DNA of 64,000 bases from Wallemia ichthyophaga EXF-994 (GCF_000400465.1 NW_008806292.1:144444-208443); one strand, 5' to 3'. Positions 44,570-56,107 are shown, counted from the stretch's first letter. Notes: a model not told the origin generated them from the sequence alone. Translations and numbers: made by a program.

Positions 44570-47500
44570 TCACTCATAACTCGTCGAATCTGAGCTAGCA
44601 CTATATCCCGAAACACTTCCACCGCGTTTTTTACTATCTGCATAGCTAGTCGGGCTGAATACCTTGCTTAATCCCGCTCCAAAGTTAGTAGCTGATCTTG
44701 GCTGTGAAGGTCTTTTGCCCATACCCATACCCGCACTCATGCTGCCAGCCATGCTAGCCATATTCGCCGGCATAGAGCTCTGTGATCTGGAGAGAACGGG
44801 TGCAGGGAATGCCGCCATTCCTAATCCTTTCTCACGACTTTTTTTGCCTGTAGATTTGGAGGACTTGGCTGACTTGGGTGAGCGAGGTGCTGTGCTATTC
44901 AAACTCTTCCAGCTATTTAAGCTATTTAAGCTATTTGAACCGTTCACCTCATTTCCAATTACTCCACCACTACCACTCCCACTTGCCATGTTCAGTGCTG
45001 CGCTGTTGGGCGATGGCGCTAGTGGTCTGTACTGCGACACGTGCAGCTGCACTGTCAACTCCGACACGAGATCCATAATCATCTGCATCCTCCTGCGTGT
45101 CTTGAGCGGCAGACGTCTCATTTCGCCGAGACCCTTAACGAGAGATGCCATCCAAATCACCATCTAGACAAAGACAAGAATAAAATAGAGTTAGTTAGCG
45201 TGACCAATGACTAGCCAAAAAATAAACTCCCGCTCACCTTATTAAACGCCGAGGCATGCTCAAACAGCACCTTCACACATGCCGCATCAGCGGCGCGCAA
45301 TCCGCCAACTCCATAGGCGTTCCTCGCACTCTTCACCACCTCTAAATCCTGGGCTAGTTTAGCAGTGAGCAGTTTGGCCTCGTTGGATTTATCGCGCAGC
45401 TCGACCATGATTGGATCTGAGGTGTGAGAGGGGGTGTTTGCCTTAAGCGTGGCTCGAGTGTTCGTATTCGTATTTGTATTGGCATTTTTATGAACGCTAT
45501 CCCCGCCATCATCGTATGTGCTCGTGCTAGCGACATCCTCGTCCAGTACAGGCCAAAACCGTCCGCCTACCTCTACACAACTACCTATCAACTCCACCAG
45601 CTCTCCCGCATCGTCGGGCGTGCTAGCGCGGGGTGTCCGTGGTGCCACTTTAAGTGTGTCAATTTGGTGCGGCTGGAGTTGTGCTGGGTGTGCGTGTGGG
45701 GATGGTGTGCGTAGTTGGGAATGTACATCATCACGTTCACGTTCACGAACATGACCATCCAACTGTGCTTGCTCATGCGCCGTCGTAGATCCAGGCTCGG
45801 GAGAACGACTAGTAGGTGTGCGCGGATTATCGAGATCGAGATAAGGCAAGCGATCGCTGGGTGTGTTTGGGGCACTTGGAGCGAGTGTGCTGCTCTGTGC
45901 ACTGTTATGTGAGTGGACATAGTCGAAATCAGCCTGTGTCAAAGAAACGCCTTGACGATAGACCTTCTTAGTGCTCTTGTCAATGCTACGAGTTTGGTGT
46001 GGTTGGTGGACTTGGTTGGGTTGTAGCGGTTGCAGTGGTTTTTGTGCTTGCTGGTGCTGTAGCTGGTTTTCATTCCTATCACCCCCACCACCCCTATCAC
46101 CGCCACTCACACTACTCAAACCACTCACACCCCCCACACAACCACTCATCACCCGCCACACATTGGCTATTTCTGACATACTCCCGTATAGAGTGAGGAC
46201 AACCATGCGGAGTACGACAGGATGAACGAACTGCGCATCGACTACGAATCTCCCGGCAACTCTCGCGCGTAACTCTGCAATGAGTGGTGAGAATGCCCTG
46301 CTGGCCATCTTGACAGCGTCGGTGAGATCTTCAATGGTGTTGCTGGAATGCGCAGAATGTACAGAATTCCCAGAGTGCACCTTCCCTCCCAGCACGCGGA
46401 AGAGCGGGTCAAGCCCTCCCGCCGCACTATTAAGCAGGGGTCCAACCACCACGGCAAAATCCGAGTGTGTGAGTGTAACGAGGTGCGAGATGGCAGAGTG
46501 AGTCTGTGAGAGCGCAAAGAGGAGACTGTTTGCGGCGTCAACTATTATGTCCGTGTTGGAGATGGAAAGTGGGGAGGGTGGAGTGGGCGTGTGTCTGTGT
46601 TTGTATGTGGTGCTGACTGTGGATGAATGCAATGCCTGTTTCTGTAGATGTTCAATGTTTCTCGATAGAGGAGTTGCCGGATAATGCTCCTGTTTATACT
46701 CTCGACTACAGTTATGCTCGGATGTCTCAGTTTCAGATACGGAGCTCGGGCCTGGAAAACCACTAAGACTGCTGGGAAGAGTGGGAATTGGGGGGAGATC
46801 GACACTCTCCTTCCTTTCTACGGCGAATGACAGACTTTCGTCTCTGTGGAGGGTAGCGTTGAGGGGCGTGGGGTCGGTGATGATCCTATTGCTGCCGTGA
46901 CGCATGTCGGGAAGACTTTTTTTCACTTTAAGCTCCTGATTTATGCTGCGCTTTGGGAAAATTGCGGAGGAGGATGCGTTTCTGCCGTGAGAAGCATGTG
47001 ATGACTTTGAAGCGTAGTCAGAGTTGTATACGTCGAGAGTGGGAGAGAAGTAGTGATTGTTGGGAGTGTCAGGAGTGGGTGGATTGAATGGAGAAGGAGT
47101 GTTTGAGGGTGTACTATCATGTGTGTCGTTTTGAGTGCCACTGTCTGGGTTATGTCTCAGCCAACGCCTGAGAGCAGCAACCCAGGCTTCCATTTCCAAG
47201 TCCAGCTTGTGTTTCTGAGGGTAGTCAGGGTGTGTGACTGAGGAAGCAGCGTGGTTGAAGCTGTCAAAAGCATCTGGTGGTGGCCACTCTATCGGATTTG
47301 AGTCTAGCTTGATGATACGGAGGTTATGGAAGTTGGAGAGGTAATCAGGGATCCTAGTGAGCCTGTTCTTAGAAATAGAGAAAACCTTCAAATTAGCAAG
47401 ACAGCCTGGATGTTTTGGCAGTTTCTTGATCTTATTTCGCCCAAGCTCGAGAATTTCGAGGTTTGGGAGGTGAGTGAGCTGTGTGTGGGGTGTGAGTAGG

Positions 47501-47836
47501 TTGATAAGCACAAGACATCAAACTCACGACTACTGGGAATGTACTTAGCATATTAGCGCGTAGATTCAGGTATCGCAGCTTCCCCAGCTGCAATATCTCA
47601 TTTGGGAGTCCAGCCAGTCTATTGTAGCTCAATGCGAGTCTACAAGTGTCTTGCTTTATGAGATTTATAACTTGCACGGGCAGCGTATCGATCCCAGCCT
47701 TGGATAAATCCCAAGTGTCGACAACGGTGCTTTGGCTAACCACCCGTTCAATAACGCCAATAATCTCAGTATTTGATAATTTTAATTGATTTTTCCCATT
47801 TTTATTCTTTTTATCTCCTTCCTTGGTCTCGCTCAT
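44570..47836 (-). CDS. SOG2: SOG2-like leucine-rich-repeat protein of the RAM network
   Basis: Three exons (47528-47836, 45238-47478, 44570-45163) encode 1047 aa. Leucine-rich repeats occupy residues 40-180 (LSKAGIDTLPVQVINL, LRYLNLRANMLSTFP, LEILELGRNKIKKLP, LKVFSISKNRLTRIP). A long Ser/Thr/Pro/His-rich disordered region follows. A helical domain with MASRAFSPLIAELRARV and VVLTLYGSMSEIANVWRVM fits the fungal SOG2 C-terminal region. Sog2 binds the Kic1 kinase in the RAM (Cbk1) polarity and wall pathway. The tail has a short in-frame repeat (NSLNSLNSWKSLNS). The start is 24 bp from URA3 on the other strand, the tightest pair in the window. Confidence 0.85.
44905..44940. repeat. ctatttaag direct repeats in the SOG2 C-terminus
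   Basis: Near-perfect 9-nt copies (ctatttaagctatttaag plus flanking variants) encode Leu-Asn-Ser repeats. The copy number can change in frame. Confidence 0.8.
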
Positions 47837-47860
47837 CGTCGTTGGTGTTGAAGCTGAGAG

Positions 47861-48686
47861 ATGAGTTTCTTTGAGAGATCTGCGTCTTCTCCGCTAGCCA
47901 ATCAGCTACTTGAGATAATAAATCGCAAACAATCTAATCTCTGCGTATCAGTCGACTTCACCCACTCGGACACTCTCCTCCAGCTCGTCGATGCTGTTGG
48001 TCCGCACGTCTGCATGATTAAAACGCATATTGACATCATCTGTGATTTTGATATCAATCTCGTGCACTCTCTCTCTTCTCTCTCCCGCAAACACGATTTT
48101 CTCATCTTTGAAGATAGGAAATTCGCCGATATCGGTGTGTCGACAGTGCTCAGCAGTCCATTCACTCATCCATCACCCAGGAAACACCGTCTCCTTGCAG
48201 TACTCCTCAGGCGCCCATAAAATTGCGTCTTGGTCACACCTCACAAACGCACACGCTCTTCCCGGTGACGGCATCGTTCATGGTCTTAAGAAGGTTGGCC
48301 TTCCACTCAACAGAGGTCTTCTCCTTCTCGCTCAGATGTCCTCCGCTGGCTCTCTCGCTGACTCCTCCTACACCCAAGCTACCCTCGACATGGCCAGGCG
48401 ACACAGCGACTTCGTTATCGGCTTTATCGCCCAGCAGAGACTCGGCACGCTCGACGAAGGTTTCCTCATCCTCACCCCAGGCGTCGGGTTGGATGTTAAG
48501 GGCGATGGAATGGGTCAGCAATATAGAACGCCCGATGAGGTCGTCGACGCTGGTACTGACGTCATTATTGTCGGTAGAGGTGTTACGGGGAATGAGCACT
48601 CTGTCGATTACATCAAATCCGCTGAGCAGGCTTTGAGGTATAAGAAAGCTGGCTGGGATGCTATTAGAAGGGTGCACCATGTGTAG
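47861..48686 (+). CDS. URA3: Orotidine-5'-phosphate decarboxylase
   Basis: Exons 47861-48134 and 48181-48686 give 259 aa, normal for fungal URA3. It makes UMP from OMP, the last step of de novo pyrimidine synthesis. Active-site blocks are [15 protein letters not shown] with the substrate-contact Asp, [10 protein letters not shown], the catalytic [13 protein letters not shown] restored across the intron, and [21 protein letters not shown] and VIIVGRGV of the phosphate site. The 46-nt intron interrupts the Gly codon of ADIG. Confidence 0.97.
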
Positions 48687-48735
48687 TTCTATGTCTATGA
48701 CTTATAAATTAGGTCAATAAGTTAAGTTGTTGCTT

Positions 48736-50097
48736 CTAAACACGCTTCTTCTTTGTCCTCCTTCCTTCAGCTTTGCGCTTTACTTTCATATCCTCCCCCG
48801 TGACTGTTTCCATGTCCCTGAGCACGTCATCCAGCTCACCTTCGCTGTCGCTTTCCTGGTCATCTCTGTCTGCTCTTTTCTTACCATCTTTGCTGTGTTT
48901 GCCTGATTTTGTTTCCCTAACGTGTTCTTTCTCCTTCACCTCCTGACCCTGCTCCTCCCCATCCCACACTATTGCCATAGGGGTAGACTTAACGAAAGCC
49001 GAGGCGAGTATGGCAGCCTTGGAGTGTGTTCCTGGCGTGACAGTCGAATGAACGCGTACGAACCCGTCAATCGCACCACTAAGTGATATGAGGGGATTAG
49101 AAGTGGTAGCGACACAGCCCACCGCCGCGCCGAGGCCCCTGTAAGCATTACGGAGGTGCATCGAGGCAGTATCTACGTTCATAAGAGCACAATTACTGTC
49201 CGCGACGAAAACATTCCCGTGAGCCCCTCTCGCCAGACATCTGATGGGGCTAGCAGTGAGCGTGTCTGTTGAGCGCAGCGGTCTATTTGAGTTGTTCGAC
49301 TTTGTGCCTACTTTTCCTTTTGTGCCTGTGTGCTCACCCTGCTCACTCTGCTCACGCCAGCTATATAGACGCACACTCCCACTCGCGCTGCCGGTGAGGA
49401 GAGTGTTATCGTCGAGCCACTCGAGGGCGGTGACATGCACGGGGGAGCGAAGGTTGAGGTTATCGTTAGGGACATTACGCGCGCGCCAGAGCTCTCCGTC
49501 GTGCAACGCCAGCTTCTCCTTGCGCCTTTCCAGTTTAGTCTTGCCTTGAGGGATGCGGGGTGCATAAGCAGTAGGGTGATCCTCGCTCATCTCACACACC
49601 CGCTGCACATCCCACACCGACGGCTCTTGCTCTACACCGCCCACCGCCATAAAGCGTCCAGAGGGGGAGGTGCGCATGCAAGTGAGGCGCGGAGGGAGGC
49701 TGAAGAAGCGGGGTGAGTGTGCAGGTGGGCTGGTGTAGCAGAGATGGCCGCTGCTCGTCACGCTCATATTCACTTGGGTGCCACCCGCGCTGCCCACGCC
49801 CACGCCTATGCTGCGCTCCGCGCTCCGGCTGTCCGTCCACTCGGCATCCAGTGCGAGCGCCTCACCATTGCCGGACAGCGTGTACTGCTGTAGGGCTCCG
49901 TCGGAACGTGCCGCCAGCAGCTTGCGCGTCGCTGGCGTGTACTGCAGCTGCGTAATCTTCCTTTGCGCTTCTACACCGTCGGATGTGAGCAGCGAAGCAG
50001 TAATTTCTGTGTCGCCTGTGTCGCCTGTGTCGCCTTCCGCTGCGTGCACTCGCACACTCTTCAGCAGCCCGTTGGAATCCCCCGTAATAAATCTCAT
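48736..50097 (-). CDS. NSA1: NSA1/WDR74-like pre-60S WD-repeat protein
   Basis: A single exon of 453 aa starts with MRFITGDSNGLLKSV, the typical NSA1 opening. A seven-bladed WD propeller covers residues 1-370 (ITQLQYTPATRKLLAARSD, VTALEWLDDNTLLTGSASG, SVRLYSWR). A highly charged tail ends MKVKRKAEGRRTKKKRV, like the basic tail that anchors Nsa1 in pre-60S particles. Known Nsa1 acts with Rix7 in nucleolar 60S maturation. The segment SVWDVQRVCEMSEDHPTAYA is also typical. It is convergent with URA3 (49 bp). Confidence 0.88.
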   Translation of the reverse strand: MRFITGDSNGLLKSVRVHAAEGDTGDTGDTEITASLLTSDGVEAQRKITQLQYTPATRKLLAARSDGALQQYTLSGNGEALALDAEWTDSRSAERSIGVGVGSAGGTQVNMSVTSSGHLCYTSPPAHSPRFFSLPPRLTCMRTSPSGRFMAVGGVEQEPSVWDVQRVCEMSEDHPTAYAPRIPQGKTKLERRKEKLALHDGELWRARNVPNDNLNLRSPVHVTALEWLDDNTLLTGSASGSVRLYSWREQSEQGEHTGTKGKVGTKSNNSNRPLRSTDTLTASPIRCLARGAHGNVFVADSNCALMNVDTASMHLRNAYRGLGAAVGCVATTSNPLISLSGAIDGFVRVHSTVTPGTHSKAAILASAFVKSTPMAIVWDGEEQGQEVKEKEHVRETKSGKHSKDGKKRADRDDQESDSEGELDDVLRDMETVTGEDMKVKRKAEGRRTKKKRV

Positions 50098-50357
50098 CGA
50101 GGTGTTGGTGGGAGGAAGGAGAAGACGGTGGAGATGGACATGGAATTGGACATGGGAAATGGGAGATATAATTTGGCGGGCTGTCCAGGCAGCACAGCTC
50201 TCGGCTCACAGCATCTCCAAATAGCTTCTAACCGCTTGAAATGTCTGGAAATAGCGGCAAATGGCGGCAAATAGCAGCCAAATTATCAGCCACAATCACA
50301 TCCTACGGGATATTTATAAGGAATTCAGTGGCTTCTAATAGGGCAACCTGGATAGAA

Positions 50358-50636
50358 ATGCAGTTGAACACAGTACTCGTCTTTGTCGTTGCGGCCCGCG
50401 CCGTCAGCTTGAGAGCGGCAGTTCATTTGGACAGCAAACACACACACCATCGTACCCACTCATACTACGTGAAATACCTCGACAATCTCCGCAGCCAGGA
50501 GTATGATTGTGAATACGCTGCGCAGTAAGACGAAAATAGCGGCACTACAGACGTGGATTATGGCTACGACGAGGCAGATATGCTGCAGAGTGCACGCGAG
50601 TACAAGGCGGAAGCAGAGAAATTTGCGGAGAAATAG
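50358..50636 (+). CDS. Small secreted-type ORF with an in-frame TAA before an open extension
   Basis: The ATG at 50358 opens 56 codons with a hydrophobic N-terminus (MQLNTVLVFVVAARAVSL) that may be a signal peptide, a His-rich stretch, then YYVKYLDNLRSQEYDCEYAA. TAA lies at 50526-50528. The same frame then stays open for 35 codons (DENSGTTDVDYGYDEADMLQ followed by a helical Lys/Glu segment) to a TAG at 50634-50636. The extension has the composition of real protein. A GTAAGA donor overlaps the TAA, so an unrecognised intron is possible, but no acceptor restores this frame at a normal length. I do not recognise the protein. Confidence 0.4.
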
Positions 50637-51147
50637 CTGTTAGTTGGAGTGTCTGGTGTTGTAAATGTTAAGATAGAAATACATGTACATTTAGCAGCAT
50701 TTCCAGCATCTCCGCACTCGATAACTCTACAAAATCACATTCAATTTCACATTCAATATATCGCTTAGTAGCCTGCAGATCACATCACACAATATCATCA
50801 GCGAAAAGGATCCACAGATTATGTGATGATGATATAATCCAACAGAGCCGACGACCGAGCCGAGGACACAGCCGGCTGCGTGAGAGATACTTGCGCGACA
50901 TGCACCGGGTTGTCAGCGCGTACGCCAGCGACATTAAGGCACGGGCGGTGCACAAGAAAGAGTCCGAGGAAGGGCGGGAGTGGACAAGGATGTATAATGA
51001 AGACACACGCATACACGTGCACGCCACGACAAAGATAAAGATAAAGTTTAATTTTCATCCGCGCCGTAGTGCTCCCACCCAGCACACCCATTAGCCAACG
51101 GACGACGCACGCCGCACAACGCACGCAATCGTTGCTCACCAGCCTCG
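50637..51147. other. Intergenic region with an unsupported long frame
   Basis: A plus-strand frame is open from about 50720 to a TAG near 51094. It includes basic, helical-looking sequence (SRRPSRGHSRLRERYLRDMH, KKESEEGREWTRMYNEDTR). No plausible start codon, acceptor or recognisable domain supports it. It may be the last exon of an unseen gene or chance. Confidence 0.3.
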
Positions 51148-52847
51148 ATGGCCAGTTTGAAGAATGGGAAAAAAGACGAGAAAGACGACACTGACACGCA
51201 TTTCATCGGTGCTGAGAGTGATCCATGGCAGCTATTCAGGTGAGTCTTGGTCTTCTCGCAGTGGCCGCAGTGGCAGTACATAAAATTCTAACAAGCCATC
51301 AGCAACGAAGCGGGGGACTATACGATGCTCAATGCGATAGGCTACGGTGCGAGTTCCGTTGTCCACGCCGCCAGATTCCACGGTAAGGGTGATCGCCCGC
51401 GAGCCATGTGTGCCGTGAAGGTGATAGATGTGGATAATTTCAACCGACACACGCTCGAGCTGTTGAGGAGGGAGCTGCAGCTGCTGTCGCTGTCCAAGCA
51501 CTCGCAGGTGCTCAGAGTGCGCGGTATGTGGATGGATGGTCCCCGCCTGCACATAGCCACGAGACTGATGAAGGCTGGCTCGGTGCAGTCGATCCTACGC
51601 GACGCTTACCCGCATGGCTTCGACGAGGTCGTCATCGCCACTATCCTCAAACAGGCCCTGCTCGGTCTGCAGTATCTCCACTCGAACGGCTTCGTCCACC
51701 GCGATTTCAAGGCGGGCAATCTCCTCGTCGACGAGGATGGCACCGTGCTCGTAGGCGATCTTGGCGTCGCTTCTAACTTGAATGAACACGATAATTCAAA
51801 CAAACCGCATCACGCCTCAAGCATCCCCTCGCAAGGCTATCTCGGCAGAAGACAGTCGTTTGTTGGCACGCCCTGCTGGATGGCCCCTGAGGTGGTCGAG
51901 AGGAAGCGTTACGATGCAAAAGCTGATATATGGTGAGCGTGGGGTGTTTTGAATGAAATGAACACAATCTAACACAGTACAATAACAATTCCAGGTCGTT
52001 CGGTATTACTGCTCTCGAAATGACTCTGGGGACTCCCCCGAAAGCGAAGCTGCCGCCAGTGACTATCCTGATGAAGACGATCCATGAGGCATCCCCGACG
52101 CTTGAACAGAACCAGCTGCACTCAAAGTCATACAGCTACTCGGGGGGAATGAAGAGAGTGGTAGACTGGTGTCTGCGCAAAGACCCCAACCAGCGACCGA
52201 CAGCGACGGAGCTACTGGCTAGTCCGTGGTTCAACAGCAAGGCGAAGAAACCAAACTACCTCGTCACCACCATTCTCAACGGCCTCGCACCGCTAACAGA
52301 GAGGATCGAGGCTAAGCAGAACAATTCACCGAATATGACGCGCTCAGACAGCTTCAAGTGGGATTTCACTACGATAATGCAGACGATTGGCGGAAGTAAC
52401 AGTGCTGACCGGCGGAGACAGCTGCTCAACTACTCGTATGGAGAACATCCTGTGGAAGATAGCGTTGAATTGGATTTCAAAGATGTCGTTTCAGCAGAGG
52501 CGGAGAAGGCGGAGAGGGCAGACAAGAAGCAGACAGCAGAGACGGAGACAGAGACAGAGACAGAGACGGAGACAGGAAGGGACAGTCCAGATTTTTCAAC
52601 CAGCTCGTCGTACAAAGATGGTAATGTGCCAGCGAGTGTGCCCAAGAGTGTGCCTACGAACATACCACAGAGCCATTCACTGAGCATATCGCAGTCGTTC
52701 CCCCGCGCGAACACTCATCACAATATACCACCAACCCCCCCACAAACATCCGACACCCTATCCAAATCGCTCGAGGCAAAGCACGACAAGAAGGGTACGA
52801 GTACGTTGAAGACGCGTTTCAATAAAGTGATGAATAAGATGAAATGA
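51148..52847 (+). CDS. FRAY/OSR1-SPAK-type STE20 kinase
   Basis: Three exons (51148-51239, 51303-51932, 51995-52847) encode 524 aa. The kinase domain spans about 35-310: P-loop IGYGASSVVHAA, Lys in CAVKVIDVDNF, the WMDGPRLHIATRLMKAGSV hinge, VHRDFKAGNLL, DLG in VLVGDLGVAS, and GTPCWMAPEVVERKRYDAKAD. This matches the germinal-centre kinase branch with FRAY,OSR1 and SPAK, which in animals act downstream of WNK in osmotic control. The DLG in place of DFG is unusual but seen in some STE20 kinases. The tail has an ET repeat and ends in a basic helix. I do not see the conserved CCT domain. Any role in osmotic response is inference. Confidence 0.85.
52540..52580. repeat. gagacagagacg microsatellite in the FRAY-type kinase
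   Basis: About six 6-nt gagaca/gagacg units encode an alternating Glu-Thr run in the kinase tail. Confidence 0.9.
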
Positions 52848-52906
52848 TTTAGTATTTTGTAAGCCCGCACGTTGAATAAATAATATTCTTTAACAGATAC
52901 CGCGAG

Positions 52907-54294
52907 ATGCTCAAGAACGTAATTCTCATCGTGCTCGCGACGGTGCTCCTGCCACAGCTAATAACATATTCATCTCAATTTTTCTCCATATTCGTCAAGC
53001 CCCAGCTGCCATATCTCTATGCGCGCTATGGGGGTGAGGATGTCAGTGGGGGATGTCAGATAGTGCGAGCGGTGGGACTGCAGCACTGCGAGGATGTAGC
53101 AACCATCAGGCAAGTACAAGACGAGCACACGGGGTATTCGCCGATGCTGGCAGGATGTGATGATAGATTCGCGTACAACACGGTGCTGGGGGTGTTTGAC
53201 GATATAGTCACACCCGGCACACTGCAACTGGTAGCCCCGTACAAGGACCTCGATGGGCGAGTGGATGTGACAGTGATGCCGATAACGATTGACGACGACG
53301 CCGATTTCGATTTGCACCCGCTAGGTATTGGCGTCAGTCCGGTGAACAGTGCGCGCGTCTTTGTCGTTAACCACGCCCTGGAAGAATCGCGCGTGGAGGT
53401 GCTTGACGTAGACTACGACCTTGCGCGCGCACACCGCGTGGCGAGCATCGCCCACCCTCTCATTAGTACGCCCAAGTGAGTGAGACAGCAGACGGCACGG
53501 TGCACTCACCACTCACGCACCTCAGCTCCATCGCAGCGATCGACGATACCTCGTTCTACGTCTCCAACGATCACCGCTTCGGGCTGCGAGGCAGGACTGT
53601 TGCGGGCAAGGTGGTCAATATGCTCGAAACATTCCTGCGCTTGCCGCTCGGAGAGGTGAATTTGGTGCGGTTCGCAGAGGGTGACGGTACAGTGGACGTG
53701 CAGCGTGCAGCTAAGCACATTGCATACGCGAATGGAGTTGTAGCGTTCGACGATAAGTTGGCAGTAGGGTCTACGACGACGAACCAGGTGCTGCTCTACA
53801 GACGTGACATACAGACCGACGCGCTCGAGTACCTCCGATCGATACACCTCCCGTGAGTAGACGAGCAGATGAGTAGAGGATGACGTCGGCGTCTTCTCAG
53901 TTACGCGCGCAACACCGGCTAACGTGCATGGTACTGCAGCTTCCATGTAGATAATCTCAGTTACGATAAGGAAGGTGGAGTGGTGCTGGCAAGTGGCCAT
54001 CCTCACTACCCGACGCTGGCAAGATATGTACGCAGCAAGGGAAAGACGGAGGATCCAATGAGCTGGGTAGTGGCTATAGAGGTCGACAAGGAACAGGAGG
54101 AAATGGAAGAAACACGCGGGGAAGGGGAAGTTGCGCAAAGGAGATTACTCAAAGGGAATAAGAAGGATTCAATACACTCGGTAATACAAAGTGATGGGCA
54201 ATTCGCCAGCTCGGTCACGACGCTAGAGAGGAATGGGGATGCATTAGTCGGTGGAGGGCTATACATGAATGGATTGCTAACGTGTAGAATATAA
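52907..54294 (+). CDS. Paraoxonase/arylesterase-like beta-propeller protein
   Basis: Exons 52907-53475, 53526-53852 and 53940-54294 give 416 aa. An N-terminal hydrophobic anchor (NVILIVLATVLLPQLITY) is followed by a paraoxonase-like six-bladed propeller. Telling blocks are DFDLHPLGIGVSPVNSARVF, VVNHALEESRVEVLDVDYD, SIAAIDDTSFYVSNDHRF (the calcium-site SND of PON proteins) and FHVDNLSYDKEGGVVLASGH. PON enzymes hydrolyse lactones and aryl esters, and the natural substrate here is unknown. The length exceeds human PON1 by about 60 residues because of a charged insert (EVDKEQEEMEETRGEGE). It follows the FRAY-type kinase in tandem, 59 bp away. Confidence 0.8.
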
Positions 54295-54669
54295 AATAAA
54301 AATAATTAAAAAAATAATTTACATGCCACAGTTGCCCGCGATTAAATTAAGATGAGATCATCGGTAGTAATTTTAAACCGCTCGCCAAATTAAGGTTGTG
54401 GAGAGGCGCAGAGAGGAGGAAGGGGAGACGGGGAAATAACAGAGTGAAATGGCTGAATTTAGAATAATGCCAAATACCATATCAAATACGATATCAATGA
54501 CCATGCATACCTTCCACCGGGCAAGGATGTTCGAATTAAAAATTGATGACAGCGATACGCCGGTACATTCCAGGCACAGAAAGTGAAATTGATAAAAGCT
54601 GGGAGCGGAATGTCTTCTTGAGAGTCGACAGCGAGAAAACACACAACACACAAACCACACAGACACGCA
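54295..54669. other. Intergenic region upstream of the TALE homeobox gene
   Basis: These 375 bp start with a run of A/T tracts after the paraoxonase-like stop and contain direct ccatatcaaatacgatatcaatg-like steps near 54477-54500. This is likely promoter and 5' UTR. No gene is seen. Confidence 0.4.
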
Positions 54670-55970
54670 ATGGAGTCATTCAACTTTAACGCACCACTGT
54701 CTCCATCGACCACGCCTTCCCATTCGCCTCTTCATTCCATTGGTGTGAGTTAACTGGCTGGCAGGCGCGAATGTACATTCTTACACCTGCGCAGCTCCCA
54801 AACTACACATTCCCGCCTTCCCCCGACTCGAGCCAGCCTTCGGTGAAGCGATTGCGTCTGGATGGCGCAGAGAGCAATCTGCATGACTATTCAATGGGCT
54901 ATTTGGATTCCTCGCCCATGAGTCTAGCGGGTCCGGTTACGCAGGACAATTCCCCCGTTCAAGCTATCAACATGAAGAAGAGGAAGGTGGTTGATGAGGG
55001 TAGTGTCGGTGTCAACGCTGGCGTCAACGCTCTCGGGCTCGATTACAACAACAAGGAGAATGACATTGACTACGGCTTCAGCTCGTATTTCTACCCGAAT
55101 CACGACAGCACGGCGAGTCTTAACTTTGCGTATCCTAATTGGTGGATGCCTACGACAACGGCAACTACACCATTGCCCACGCAAGCCACTACACCACGCG
55201 CATACAACAACAGCTGGTATCTCCTCAACGACGCGGAGGAGGTGGGTGATTTGAGTGAGGCGGACAGGAGGTCCTCAACATCATCGTCCTTCTCGGCAAG
55301 CTCTACTTCATCGTACGCTGAGTCGCCCAACGTGCTCACGTCACCCGTGTCAGAAGTACACGACCCGTTCTTGAAAGCGATGCAGCAGTCACCAATAAGC
55401 ATCCCAGAGTCGAACACGATGAGCGTCGGTCTGCGTCATAGTCAAAGTCAAAGTCAGTGTGTTGCAAAAGCATCTTCACCAACCAAGTCAGACCAGCCAA
55501 GGAAAAGAGGGAAACTGCCGAAACAGGTTACTGAGACACTGAGGAAGTGGTTAATGGAACACGCTGGATATCCTTATCCAACGGAGGATGAGAAGAAAAT
55601 GTTATGCTCAGTGACGGGATTGACACTGACACAAACATCTAACTGGTTCATTAACGCTAGGAGGAGAATACTTGTGCCTGCACCCATGTCAGGAGGACAT
55701 TCTCGCAAGAAGAGCGCAAGTGCATCAAATGCAACATATTCAGCACAGCAATTGCATGCAGATGCTAAGACACAGGAAGATTTGGGAGCGGGAGCGGGAG
55801 CAGACGCAGGAGCAGCAGCAGCAGCAGCAGAAACCACAGCACAAGCAACAGCACACGCATTAGCACAAAGAAATCAGGCATCACAACACACGCCAGAATC
55901 ACCTCCACCTCTGCACTCAGACTACCATCAAATGTATAATCAACAGTATCAGAAGCTGACGCAGGCGTAG
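54670..55970 (+). CDS. TALE (KN-type) homeodomain transcription factor
   Basis: Exons 54670-54744 and 54795-55970 encode 416 aa. The first exon (MESFNFNAPLSPSTTPSHSP) is Ser/Pro-rich. The homeodomain lies near residues 263-325: RKRGKLPKQVTETLRKWLME, a three-residue-extended loop (HAGYPYPTEDEKK), then TQTSNWFINARRRI, whose WFINxRRR recognition helix is diagnostic of TALE proteins. The TALE relatives in yeasts are Cup9 and Tos8. Targets are unknown. The flanks are low complexity, including an Ala/Gly/Asp run from cag repeats near 55795-55860. An ordinary regulator, not one of the paired mating-type HD genes, is more likely because no partner gene is adjacent. Confidence 0.9.
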
Positions 55971-56079
55971 CTTTACACGTACACGCAAAAAGCAAGAAGC
56001 AAAAAGCACAAAAAATAGCATTGGATCAATAAAATTTCAACTCGGATCAAGCAAAAGAAAAAGACATTGGATACACGGA

Positions 56080-56107
56080 TATAATAATCAATCAATCAAT
56101 CAATCAA
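56080..56107. repeat. aatc tetranucleotide repeat
   Basis: Five to six aatc units lie in the spacer after the homeobox gene, probably in its 3' UTR. Confidence 0.85.

Noticed and set aside
50720-51094. Plus-strand open frame upstream of the FRAY-type kinase
   Set aside because: No convincing start codon, acceptor, domain or similarity. Recorded only as an intergenic frame.
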